From: Punctularia strigosozonata HHB-11173 SS5
Lineage: Eukaryota; Basidiomycota; Agaricomycetes; Corticiales; Punctulariaceae
Assembly: GCF_000264995.1 (NCBI RefSeq)
Contig: NW_006767446.1
Coordinates: forward strand, 377,494-441,493
Length of the DNA stretch: 64,000 bases
Direction of reading: 5' to 3'
The translations under genes and the position numbers were made by a program. How positions within the stretch are numbered: position 1 is the stretch's first letter; each line of letters opens with the position of its first letter. Below, one piece after another: positions 50,101-59,657 of this stretch. The notes beneath the pieces were generated by a model that made no database searches, had not been told where the DNA came from, and was given only the letters and a program-made list of their open reading frames with translations.

Positions 50101-50442
50101 TCGCCGCTTGCGATAGTGCCGCCGCAGATCGCCAGCAGCCGGACGAGGCGATCCACCTGACCGCAGCCATGATTTTCTCGGGAGTACCGAGCGTGGTCGG
50201 TACCTTGTGGTGAGTTGGCGCTGGCATCGCTCTGAAAACGTGATATTCAAGTCTGACGCAGGTCAATGGGTGACGAGGACGGGCCGACAGTCGCCAGCTT
50301 CATTTATGAAGAGCTCGCAAAAAATTATCCGCACTATGATGATGACTGTATACCCTTTGCGCTTGATTCCGCTGTTCGCAGGCTGCGAGAGGACGGTGTA
50401 CCTGTACGCCGATGGGCGACGTATATTCACATGGGAATATGA
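47154..50442 (+). CDS. TPR-CHAT domain protein (caspase-like peptidase fold)
   Basis: A ~980-codon open frame (47259-50213) plus a 3' exon (50262-50442) encode about 1050 residues. The N-terminal ~520 residues are tetratricopeptide-like helical repeats (SVEDLEQSIELHRRVLDSLR, DLDESISLQRRGISY, DIEEVINLTREALRL, and so on). A linker (ALAASQPEEAVRMLEKSRSV) leads to a C-terminal CHAT domain: RIWWCCAGAFASLPVHAAG, VIHLACHGLQNRDRPLSSGF (His) and ARFAFLAACDSAAADRQQPD (Cys), SGVPSVVGTLW, then GPTVASFIYEELA. The His and Cys of the caspase-type dyad are present. CHAT proteases are known from bacterial defence modules and are expanded in basidiomycetes without an assigned role. No ATG opens the long frame; ATG 47154 with a 57-nt intron is a possible first exon. 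A 51-nt in-frame intron may lie at about 49545-49595. Confidence 0.8.
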
Positions 50443-50579
50443 TGTGAATATGAAGGAACGTCGAGCAACCACATACTTACGAGGCTGGAGTCTACTGATC
50501 ACTGCTCCCATGCCAGCTGCTTTGACGTGTTTACAGATGGGAATAGATCACATATTAGTAATACGTTGCCTCTGGGAAG

Positions 50580-50674
50580 GCCCGTGTAACTCAATTGGCT
50601 AGAGTGTCAGACTTTTAAGGCCTACCTGGTCAGCAATCATCTGAAAGTTGCGGGTTCGAGCCCCGCCATGGGCT
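50580..50674 (+). tRNA. tRNA-Lys(UUU) with intron
   Basis: A cloverleaf can be folded. The acceptor arm GCCCGTG pairs with CATGGGC. The D-stem is ACTC/GAGT. The anticodon stem TCAGA/TCTGA encloses loop CTTTTA with anticodon TTT at 50614-50616, followed by a 21-nt intron (50618-50638) one base after the anticodon. The T-arm GCGGG-TTCGAGC-CCCGC (50650-50666) gives a perfect B box. The A box is slightly divergent (TAACTCAATTGG), but the D-stem change is compensated by pairing. It lies 140 bp after the CHAT gene stop on the same strand. Confidence 0.88.
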
Positions 50675-50850
50675 GGCGTTTTGACGTCTTACCGGTCTCT
50701 ACGCTAGAGAGCGAGTGCCGTGCATTTCAACATATTTTGCCTGACGCGATGCTCAGCCCGTTCCAAGAAAAAAAACATTTCGATCATTATGTCACAGCGT
50801 CCATGCAAACCCTTCACAAATACTATAATCGTACTCGTACATGATAAACC

Positions 50851-53486
50851 TCAAACCTGGCTCACGGGCTCGTAACCCGCCCGGCTGCTGCCCCGGCCCA
50901 AGCCAAAGCCCATCACCCAGCTCTTCCGCGTGGTCTTCCTCGACCCAACACCATGGTCCTCCTCCGCCTCCTCGCGCTCGCGCCGACGCTTCGCCTCGCG
51001 GAATCCCTCAAGCGGGACGTCGTACAACCTCTCGTACTCGACCCCAAGCTCGCGCCCGGCCGTCCAGAAGTCCTTGCAGTTCCCGATGAGCCCGAGGTCG
51101 AACGGGTTCGCGGCCGTGCCCGCGCGCGCGAGCCCGTCCGCGGCCTTGCCCTTCGTGAACCGGTCAAAGCCGAGGATCTGCATCAGGAAGCCGCCGCCGC
51201 AGAGGCCGTGCGAGTGCTTATGCGAGTGGGCGTGGGCGTGCCCGCTCAGCCCGCCGTCGACGCTGTCCTCGCCGACGAGCTGCTCCTGCCCAGCGTGCCC
51301 GCCGTGCCGGTGGCCCATCTGGCCCGCAAGACTCGCGCCGCCGCGGCCGCCCATGAAGCCGTACCGTCCGAGGTTGGACACTTCGAGCGTCGTCATTTGG
51401 CGCGCGATTTGCCAGTATTGAGAGGCGAGGAGGACGACGGTCCAGGAGAGTTGGAGTGTCGCCCAGGCAGTGACGGCGAAAAAGAACGTGTCGTATGCAG
51501 TGATGGCGCAGAGGTTGGTGGGGAAAAGGCATGCTGGCGAGACGGAATTGGGGTCGCCGAGCGGGATGGTGCCGAAGTCTGAAGTCGACGTGAGCGTATC
51601 GTCCAAAGGTCAGAAAGTCTTGACTTACAGGAGAAGGCGAGGTAGTCGAAGGTGATTATGCCAAGGACGAGGGTAGTCACAAATATGACGAAGTGTCTGT
51701 GGTTGTTGGAGCCGACTAGAAATATTCTCAGAGAAGATGAGAGGGTCAGTGGAGCGGAAACATACCACAGTTCCAGGTCCATGGGCAATGACTGAGGGAG
51801 AAACGTGATGAGATGATGAAATTCGGTATGAGGGGTGACCTACTGATCATGCCGGGCAACACACTTGTCGCAGATACGGCAATGCTTCGATCTCAACGGA
51901 CGGCGTGCCATACAGTTGATGCAAAAGGTTTGCCCGTTCAGACGTCCTTCGGAGGCGAGGTCCTCGATGATCTGCGCATGTAACAATCCGATGAGCATGA
52001 CCCTCGTAAACTACGGGGACGGATCGCCTCACCGATTTCAGCTCCGCATCGCTGGACGGTTTCGGGCACGAGCCTGGGTCAAGCGTAACTGAACGGAAGA
52101 AGTTATATGAGCTGAGGCCAAAGGAGAGCGCAAAGATGAGATGCGCTAGCGCATGGTATTCCGTTTCTGCAGGAAATGGTAGATTTGAGCAAGCTGACAT
52201 GAAACGTTCGTTTCTCGTTTTACCTTGAACCAAACGGGTCAGCCAGCAGTACGCTACCCAGACCATGGAGCCAAAGATGATGCCAGCGAAGTAGGGGCTT
52301 TGCGTAACTTCGTTCGTGTAGGAATGGTTGTTGAGGAGAACGCGCGATACAATCTGGAAAAGGAATGTTAAAACATAGTAGCGCTCAAACCAAAGTACTG
52401 ACGTGGTGCATGCCAAAGAACTCGGCCATTGCAAGTATGATGCCGGTATACCATGGGAGAATCGTAACAGTCATGAAGATTATATAGAGAAATACTGTCG
52501 GGATGAGGAAGATGACGACTTTCGTGTTGCGCTAGAGAACGGAGGGTTAGTTGGTGCCGTATGCCGGTAAGGTTGGGAGAGCATACATCGCTGAGCGGCC
52601 GAGCTTTCTTCGTTCCATCCTCGGTCATACCACCCTCCTCCAACGCCCGCCTCCACGCTCCCAAGCTCTTCAGCTCCACCGCCATGTCCCTCGCCGTCCG
52701 GCCCTCATTATCCTTCGCATTCACGTCCGAACCCTTCTCAATCAACCGCCGGATGCAAACCCTGTTCCCTCTCACGACGGCCCAATGGAGCGGCGTGAGC
52801 CCGGAATCGTCCCGCGTGTTCGGGTTGGCGCCGTGCTTGAGCAAGAGGTCGACGCTGAGCGCGTCGCCCTGGTATGCTGCCCACATAAGGCTGGTGTGGC
52901 CTTGCGAGTCCCGTACGTCGACGTTGATCGGCTGGTGGAGGAGGTATAACAGCGGCATGATCGAGCTTGAGTGCGTGACGAGATGGAGCGTGTTGTAGCC
53001 CTGCGCATCGCATATATTCGGGTCCGCGCCGTGCTGAATGAGCAGCTGGATCACGTAGAGGTAGCCGTTCCGCGCGGCCCACTGCATCGGGGTCGCGACG
53101 AGGTCGCCGCCGAGCGCATCGACTTCGGCGCCTTGTTCGAGCAGGTAGCGGCATGCGCCGATCTGGGCGTTGATGGCCGCCCAGTGCAGCGGCGTGATGT
53201 TTTGCTCGTCGCGGTCGGTGGCGGATGCGCGTCCGGACTCGATCAAGGAGCGAATGGTGTCGACGTCACCGCGCTGGGCCGCATAGAATATGTTATCCTG
53301 GATTCATGAGTCAGAGAAGTAGCTTGTGGGTGCAGATACGACAGTGCACGTCACCTCCTGATCTTGAGGTACCTGGGCTGGCTGACTGAAGGACATGTCG
53401 GTGCCCGCAGCGGTGGTCGCCGTGACCGCCGTCGCTGAGGGCGCTGCTTTATTCGCATTACCGGATGTCGTTGCTGGGTCGTCCAT
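50851..53486 (-). CDS. AKR1: AKR1 ankyrin-repeat DHHC palmitoyltransferase
   Basis: The gene starts at 53486 ([13 protein letters not shown]) and stops at 50851-50853. After a disordered N-terminus, five to six ankyrin repeats run from ~53300 to ~52600 ([80 protein letters not shown]). Membrane helices follow ([39 protein letters not shown]). The Cys-rich domain is [20 protein letters not shown], then [22 protein letters not shown] assembled over two short introns at 51715-51850, so DHHC is intact. The C-terminus has a His-rich [17 protein letters not shown] and [14 protein letters not shown]. Akr1 palmitoylates cytosolic clients such as Yck kinases at the Golgi. All key residues are visible. 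Confidence 0.9.
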
Positions 53487-54450
53487 GGTCGTTCGTAGTT
53501 GACCCTCGGTAGACGACGTATGAGGGTGAATGTGGTGGGTATTAGAGCGGTAAAGCGCCCGGCCGCAAGTGCATCACCGCAACGGCGGGCAGGCACAGTA
53601 AGTATGCTGTGTTTCACAGCGTTACGTAGCGTCAGTGTCGGTCGACAACAGCCACGTATCAGTGCGCCCAGGGGCCAGTTCTTAGTTTCACCGCTCGAGC
53701 TCTAGTACCACGGGCTTTGACGCCAGTTCTCATAGCCTCCGTCATGTTTATACGATGCTCTATGTCGATGCCGATATCGCAGAAAAGCCGATGACCACGT
53801 TGCGAGCACTGACAGTTTCCTCATACTCCCGGGCGGCAGGCGTGCAAGATTGTGGAAAGTTTCCTCACCTTGTACAGTTTCCCACTATCCTACGCTACAA
53901 GACCTGGATCACTGCGTTTGTGGAAAAACGCTCGTTGAACTACGATTCCAACAATACATGAGGGGCGGGAACATCAAGCTCGGGCCTCAGTTTCTCATTC
54001 AGTCTTCAGTTTCGTCGTTCGTTGTATCCCGCTTCACGCTTACCGAGATCGAGGGAGAAGAGCGCACGCTCAGCTGAGGCGCCATAGATATCACTAGTAG
54101 GCAAAGCCAGCTATCTCCGCATAAGCACTGATGAACCCATATTTGATAGGTCTATCGAAAAATGAAGACGGTGGTGCCGTCGCCAGATACCGTCAACGTA
54201 GGCGTGGGCAAATGAATACGTATGGGTCGTCTGACCATTACAGCTTTCCGCCCCCGACCACAGCTCCCGCGTAAGACAGCCGAATAAACCGAGACGGTGA
54301 CGGCTGGGTGGGCCGCCTGGCAAATTCGGGGCCAGGAAGCCATGATCATGCTTTACTCGTGAAGTGTATGCCAATCTCTCACGCGTTCTCTAGCTAACGT
54401 GGACGCAGGCACCGGGCCAGAAGATATGGAATTGGATTTCACCGGAACCC
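53487..54450. other. Intergenic upstream of AKR1
   Basis: About 960 bp with only short frames on both strands. It separates AKR1 from the CHAT relic and likely includes the AKR1 promoter. No other feature was recognised. Confidence 0.45.
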
Positions 54451-54479
54451 CGCCACTTGAGAATGCCCTCTTTTATAGG

Positions 54480-55260
54480 ACCCGGCCGCTGCTATCCAGT
54501 ACTTCGCCGCTGCGCTCGACTATTCCTTTGGTCGGATGCGTCTTCGCCTTCTACACGCGCGCCACCACCTGCAGCTACTGTACCACGCCGTCCCGCGCTC
54601 GCTGAAGGCCACAAGGCCAGACGAGGTTACTCTTTCTGAGGGCTTGCTGGATGTGTACATTCGTGCTATTGCCATCATACCGTGGGTTGCTCTGGTGCGG
54701 TTTTAGCCTTGAAAAGCGCCTCGCGGCCCTCCAGGACTCACGGCAAATCGCCATGGATGCCGCGATCCGGGCAGCCCACCTAGGCAAGCTGGACCCCGCG
54801 GCCGAACTCTTGGAGCAAGATCGTGCCGTGTTTAGGGCCCAGGCGCTGCGTCTGCGCACGCCTTTCGATGACTTGCTTGAGGAACTGTCAGGCCTACTTC
54901 GAACACTGGCCCGCGCGCTCGAGGGTCTGGTAATTGTGGACTCCGGTCGGCCCTTGTCAATCGAAAAGGATGCTGCGCTGCGTCGGACCCGGAGCGAGGG
55001 GTTTGAGCAGCTGATGGTTCAGATCCGAAAGTTGCCCGGCCAAGAACATGTCCTTCTCCCTGTGCCGTTCGCAAAGCTCCGCGAGGCCGTATCTGGTGGA
55101 CCCGTAGTGGTCTTGTTAGCGGGTCTGGAAGAGTGCCGCGCCATTGTCATCGGAAGCCATGAACCTCCTTTACATGGGCGCCTCCCGGCGGCGAACCGGA
55201 AGAACTTCGCTCTAATCCCGTCTCTCCTCCGGCGTTTTTACTCCCAGAAAATACCGTCGT
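54480..55260 (+). pseudogene. Degenerate TPR-CHAT family fragment
   Basis: The frame at 54480-54700 encodes TPR-end sequence (AAIQYFAAALDYSFGRMRLR; DVYIRAIAIIPWVAL). At about 54690-54710 the homology shifts to another frame and continues SLEKRLAALQDSRQIAMDAA, KLDPAAELLEQDRAVFRAQA, FEQLMVQIRKLPGQEHVLLP and SGGPVVVLLAGLEECRAIVI. These blocks match, in order, the linker region of the intact CHAT gene 6 kb upstream (EEAVRMLEKSRSVFWAQML; FQELLRQVR; ARGPVVLLIS). The following region, where the catalytic His/Cys part should lie, is not recognisable. A frameshift plus loss of the CHAT catalytic half make this a relic, probably from a duplication. Confidence 0.75.
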
Positions 55261-55602
55261 GTTTTTTGTCCCGTGCCCCGCCATCGCAGTTTGTGAAGCG
55301 TTGCGCCGTGTCCAGCGGGAAACCCGATATATCACGTCTCCGCCCGTCGCGCGTTAGTAACAAGGGATGAGGCAGCTGAAGACGACCAAGACTTGATTCG
55401 ATGCAGTCGATGGTGCATTCCTGGACGGCTTCCGCGAAGATAATGTCAAAGATAATACAGACAAGGACGAAGATCAGTCAGACAATGCTGACGCCGAGCG
55501 AGATCAAAAGAGCCGATGTTACGGTATCACGGCGCATTACCGTAGCAACATTCTCGTCATATCGAACCCGTGTTAACAGCCAACAACGTGGTTGGACGCT
55601 TA

Positions 55603-55794
55603 GGCGGTGTTCGGTTCAAGGTGACTGAGGTAAGTCACCCTGATTTAATACCAAAAAAGGCAAATCAGGTCTCAGTTGAGTCTGGTAAAACTTCCAGATA
55701 GAGTAACACTGTGAGACACACATGCCATAATTAGTAGCTTTGGGTCGCAAAAGACAGGTGATTCACTTGAGTCACCGGTGAACCGAACACCGCC
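55603..55794. mobile_element. Harbinger-type MITE with TTA target-site duplication
   Basis: This is a 192-bp non-coding element with imperfect terminal inverted repeats of about 37 bp, starting GGCGGTGTTCGGTTCA and ending TGAACCGAACACCGCC, then GTGACT/AGTCAC blocks just inside. It is flanked by TTA on both sides (55600-55602 and 55795-55797), the TWA duplication expected of PIF/Harbinger-mobilised MITEs. Its repeats differ from those of the full element at 25-29 kb, so another transposase family member must mobilise it. Confidence 0.9.
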
Positions 55795-55952
55795 TTAAGA
55801 ACATTCACGTCTTCCGTAGACGGAACCGTGATATCTGACATGCAAGTTTCGATTAAGTATCTCCATTAAAGCATGCAATGTACGGTGTGTAAACTGAGGG
55901 AATGTGGATGATTGTTCTGGAAAAATCCCGAGTCCTCTCGCTTCGAAGTCCC

Positions 55953-56521
55953 TTAGGACGACGTCTGAACCTTGAGGTTAACGTTGACGCCACCCTGAAC
56001 GTCCACCGGGCTACCATCGGTACCCGAGGTAGGGTAGATGATGTACATGATCGGGGTGTAAGTCGCGCCATCGACGTAGGAGGCGTGAGGGATCTGTTAA
56101 GCGCGTTAGTCAGCTCAGCTCGCTCCCTACGCCCAATCGACCGATGCGTACCGTCACATTGGTCACGTCGAAGGGAGAAGCGGAGGTGCCCGCAAACTGG
56201 TGCCGCGCGAGCAGGATCGGGGCCTCGAATCCGTTGTTGTTCTGCACCACCTCGAGCTTGTACTCAACCCACTCAGGGACGATGCCGCGGCTGAAGGAGC
56301 AGGTGAAGTCCGCGGTGATGGTGACATCCTGTTGGGAACGAAGTGTCAGAGATTCGGTTCGGGAGCGGAGAAGCTTGGTATGAGCTCACGTCACCGGGAG
56401 CGGCAGTCGAAGGGTTCGCAGTGGCAACACCGAAACGCGCCGCCTCAGCGCAGGACTGGGCGGTGACGATGGCGGGGGCAATGGCGGCGAGGGTCACAGC
56501 GAGCATGGTCTTGAACTGCAT
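55953..56521 (-). CDS. Small secreted protein
   Basis: Three exons (56390-56521, 56152-56328, 55953-56093) give 149 residues. The N-terminus MQFKTMLAVTLAAIAPAIVTA is a clear signal peptide, with cleavage likely after ...IVTA before QSCAEAARFG. The mature ~130 residues contain two Cys (one in QSCAEAA, one in ITADFTCSFSRG) that could form one disulfide, and beta-rich segments (EWVEYKLEVVQNNNGFE; DVQGGVNVNLKVQTSS). It looks like a compact secreted beta protein. I do not recognise the family; a cell-wall, effector-like or lipid-binding role would be a guess. Confidence 0.75.
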
Positions 56522-57473
56522 GGCGGTAGTGAGAGGCGAGTTTCGAGACTGTCTAGGGAGCGTTTGAGTTGGATGGAACTTGCTCCTCTGTGTTAATGCA
56601 TCTCACCTTTTATATGCTTGCAAGGCGCTTGGTCGGTTAACTTACGTCCGTCATCACGGCGGGGATTGATCCGGATCCTAGGTTGCGCTCATGTCCGCCT
56701 TCGAGCGGCGTTCATACTCCGCAAGAACCTCGTCTTGCAGCCTTCTGCAGAGGGTGTCGACTAGTCACAAGCAAGAGAAGCCAAAAACCCCCAAAGGCAT
56801 TACAAATGGCGATGCCGAAATCCCAACACTGTTACCTGCCACACCATCGGATCTAGCTGCGCATGCTGGGCACAGAGCAAGAGTGCCAATCTTTGTCAAA
56901 CATCCAGTTGGTCTGAGATTCTTAAACGAGCTTTCGCCGTGTGAGCTGGCAGCATTGGCACATATGATATCCTCAAAAGGCATGTCTAGAATCGTCTGCT
57001 CAGGCGCACGGTTTCACAAATCGGGCAGAAGCGCCGAGCTGAAGTCAACATCCGGGAAGCGGCTTTGCTATGCTGTGCGTAAGATGTAAGCAATGATATG
57101 TCCGGGAGAATGCAGGCCAGTCAGAAAGTTGCTAGTCGATGAACCTCGCGCGGCTTTGCACCTGCTGTGCATTGGTCGTGATCCTAGAGGGTTACCGGTC
57201 GAGATGCCCAGTTCAGTACCGACTGAGAGCCAGCAGTCCGCACGCTCACCTCAGTGTAGGGCAAGGTTGATGATGTAAATGAATATCCAGCGTTCGCAAG
57301 ACCTACAACTCGTTCCGAGCAGTGTTGGCGACCTGCGACGGATATACATCGTGTGGTTGCTCCAATGCGACAGTCTCGGAATGTGAGGATCAATGGTCAT
57401 CAAAATTGATCATGCTATGCGAGTATACCTAGCGCCCTGATGGATTTTCTGCACACGACCTGAGGTGCGCATT
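56522..57473. other. Intergenic
   Basis: This contains the secreted-protein promoter (a CT/AG-rich leader near 56560-56620) and short frames without domains. Confidence 0.45.
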
Positions 57474-59066
57474 TCAGGTTTGAGCGACTAAAAAGGGCCG
57501 GATCGCGTCTAAAAACACTGCGGGCTTCTCCACCATCGGCAGATGACCCGTCTCCGGTATCTGCACCAGCCCGACGGATGTAGGCACACTCGCGACGTAC
57601 TCCCCCATGGCCGCCGGCAACGCGCCATCTTCAGCCCCTACCACGAACAAACCAGGTACCTGAAGCTCGCCCAGCCTCCCTCTCAGGCCGTAGTCCGATA
57701 GTGCGCCGGCTCCGCTCTTGAACCCTGCCAGTGGAGTCTCTGAGATTTGACGGCGCACGTCATCCAAGGCGGGGGGCGACGTGGATACGGAAGAGGGAGT
57801 GAACCACCGTTGGACGGTCGAGTCGGCGAGGGCCGACATTCCCCGCTCCTCTGCGAGCTGGACGCGCTCCGCCCAGGCCTTGCTGTTTGCCGGTGAGGAG
57901 GCGACATTGCAGTCCGCCGCGACGAAACAATTCAACCTGTCAGGGTGGCGCAAGGCGAAATTGAGCACAGTGACTCCGCCCATGCTCACCCCGATGACCG
58001 CATGCGCTTTGGAGACACGAATGGAGCGGAGCAGCGCCGCGATGTCGTCGGCTAGGGCGTCAAAATCTGCGGGTACGTCCGGTAGCAGCATGGAGCGTCC
58101 GTGGCCGCGCGTGTCGTAGCGCAGGAGGCGGTACTGTGGAAATTGCGCCTTTATGAGGTCCACGAGCGCGTCCCACATGCGCAGGTCCGTCATGAGCGAG
58201 TTGGAGAAGACGAGCGTTGGCGCGTCGGGATCCGGGTTTCCTTCGAGAAGGTAGTGAAGGCTGGTACCGTCGTGCGACGGGACGATGGAGTCGATTACGG
58301 GGGACGTGCTGAGGTCGCGCGCGCCCGGGGAGAAGATGTAGGAAAGTGCGTAGGTACGGCGGTACGACGCGCGCACGGTATTCATGACCCGCGTGCGCCA
58401 GGGTGTCGATGTCGCGCGGGCGTGCTCTGGCCCATCAAGGCCGTTGTGGGCGCGGTAGTCGTGAAGGGCGAGGTGCTTGAGTGCTGGGGTACCTTCACCA
58501 GTTGCCGAGAAGAGCTTGAATCTACGGGTGCGCTGCCAGCCAGGCACTTGAGATAATAGGTCAATGTGTTCCTGTTTTGTCGATGAGAGGGGGTAAGGAA
58601 AGGAAACGCGGATAGTTTGTACCTCTTCATACCATCGGTCGAAATCCTCTTCGTGTTCGTTTTCAACGTCTATAGCCACCGCAACGAGTATTGACCCAGG
58701 CTCCGGCACCGCCGTTCCTCTTGACGATACCAGTGTGTACATTCTCCTGTCGAGGATCTCTATTTCTTGTTCAATAACACGGGTCTCCCGCTCTGAGCGT
58801 GACTCCCTGAGCTGCTTATATGACTCCTCCTCCAGTTTGTTGACGTCTTCGATGTCGTATGTGGCTAGCCATTCCGGAGTCTGACCGTCGTTGGCCTTGT
58901 ATCGGTACCCGTTACTGAAATACGGGAGGCACAATCTAGCCGGTCCGTGTTCGTTGTTGTACCAGTCATGGAACTCGGTCTCTGACTCCTTGGGATGCGA
59001 GAGCACGTAAAGCAAAGCCTGCGGATCGACATGGGTGATGGTCATGCCGACGATAGGGTGCTGCAT
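57474..59066 (-). CDS. Double EthD-like domain / alpha-beta hydrolase fusion
   Basis: A minus gene starts at 59066 (MQHPIVGMTITHVD; an alternative Met is 7 codons on) and stops at 57474. It has one likely 51-nt intron (58572-58622) that keeps the frame open. The N-terminal half has two ferredoxin-like dimeric alpha/beta-barrel (EthD-type) domains: EFHDWYNNEHGPARLCLPYF with GYRYKANDG, and DFDRWYEEE joined over the intron to HIDLLSQVPGWQRTRRFKLF. The C-terminal half is an alpha/beta hydrolase like 3-oxoadipate enol-lactonases: LRYDTRGHGRS, VIGVSMGGVTVLN (nucleophile Ser), FVVGAEDGALPAAM (acid) and IPETGHLPMVEKP (His). A complete triad is visible. The fusion suggests hydrolysis of a small lactone or ester, perhaps in aromatic breakdown. 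Confidence 0.85.
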   Translation of the reverse strand: MQHPIVGMTITHVDPQALLYVLSHPKESETEFHDWYNNEHGPARLCLPYFSNGYRYKANDGQTPEWLATYDIEDVNKLEEESYKQLRESRSERETRVIEQEIEILDRRMYTLVSSRGTAVPEPGSILVAVAIDVENEHEEDFDRWYEEVQTIRVSFPYPLSSTKQEHIDLLSQVPGWQRTRRFKLFSATGEGTPALKHLALHDYRAHNGLDGPEHARATSTPWRTRVMNTVRASYRRTYALSYIFSPGARDLSTSPVIDSIVPSHDGTSLHYLLEGNPDPDAPTLVFSNSLMTDLRMWDALVDLIKAQFPQYRLLRYDTRGHGRSMLLPDVPADFDALADDIAALLRSIRVSKAHAVIGVSMGGVTVLNFALRHPDRLNCFVAADCNVASSPANSKAWAERVQLAEERGMSALADSTVQRWFTPSSVSTSPPALDDVRRQISETPLAGFKSGAGALSDYGLRGRLGELQVPGLFVVGAEDGALPAAMGEYVASVPTSVGLVQIPETGHLPMVEKPAVFLDAIRPFLVAQT

Positions 59067-59657
59067 AACGATGAGAACACAAGCGGGTGGAGGATGAGAA
59101 GAGAAGAGCAACTTTGGGCTGCACAACCCGGCCCGGCCGGTATTGGGACCGCGCCGGTTCATACTACCTACCTACCTACCTACCGCCACTCTGGGAGAAC
59201 CGCGATCATGGGACCACCATGGCCGCCTCGTCCTGGGAGTTCAACGCAGCCGTCACGCCTCGTCTACTCGCCGACAAGCTTTCGAAAAACTATATGGAGG
59301 CAGGGCAAGGAACACCGGGACTAGCTCGAGAATGTCAAGGGAGGTTACACACCACCAATCAGTACGGTTTCGAGATCCACTCATCAGCGTGATATGTTTG
59401 GGCTAAAGTTGCTATTTTTAGACAGCTCGTTTAAACTTGATGACCAAACAGCATATACAAGCCTATTCCACTGATAGCCTACCTTGGGAGCCGAGAACCA
59501 CCCCGTGCGATGAGCTCCGGAGGTCATTGGACCAACTATGAAAACGGGCGGCCCGGGCCGTGTCATCTCACGAGGATACCATGCAGACCGCCAGGTTTGC
59601 TTGCAAATATCTCAGGATGCTTCTCCTCGACAGTACAACACTGAAGCTAGAGGACCG
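59067..59657. promoter_or_regulatory. Shared divergent promoter region with TACC repeat
   Basis: About 590 bp lies between the divergent hydrolase and MFS genes. A (CTAC)n/(TACC)n microsatellite of about five units lies at 59162-59182. No specific operator can be named. Confidence 0.5.

Noticed and set aside
59162-59182. TACC microsatellite as a regulatory array
   Set aside because: It is a simple short repeat in a promoter; nothing links it to a binding protein.
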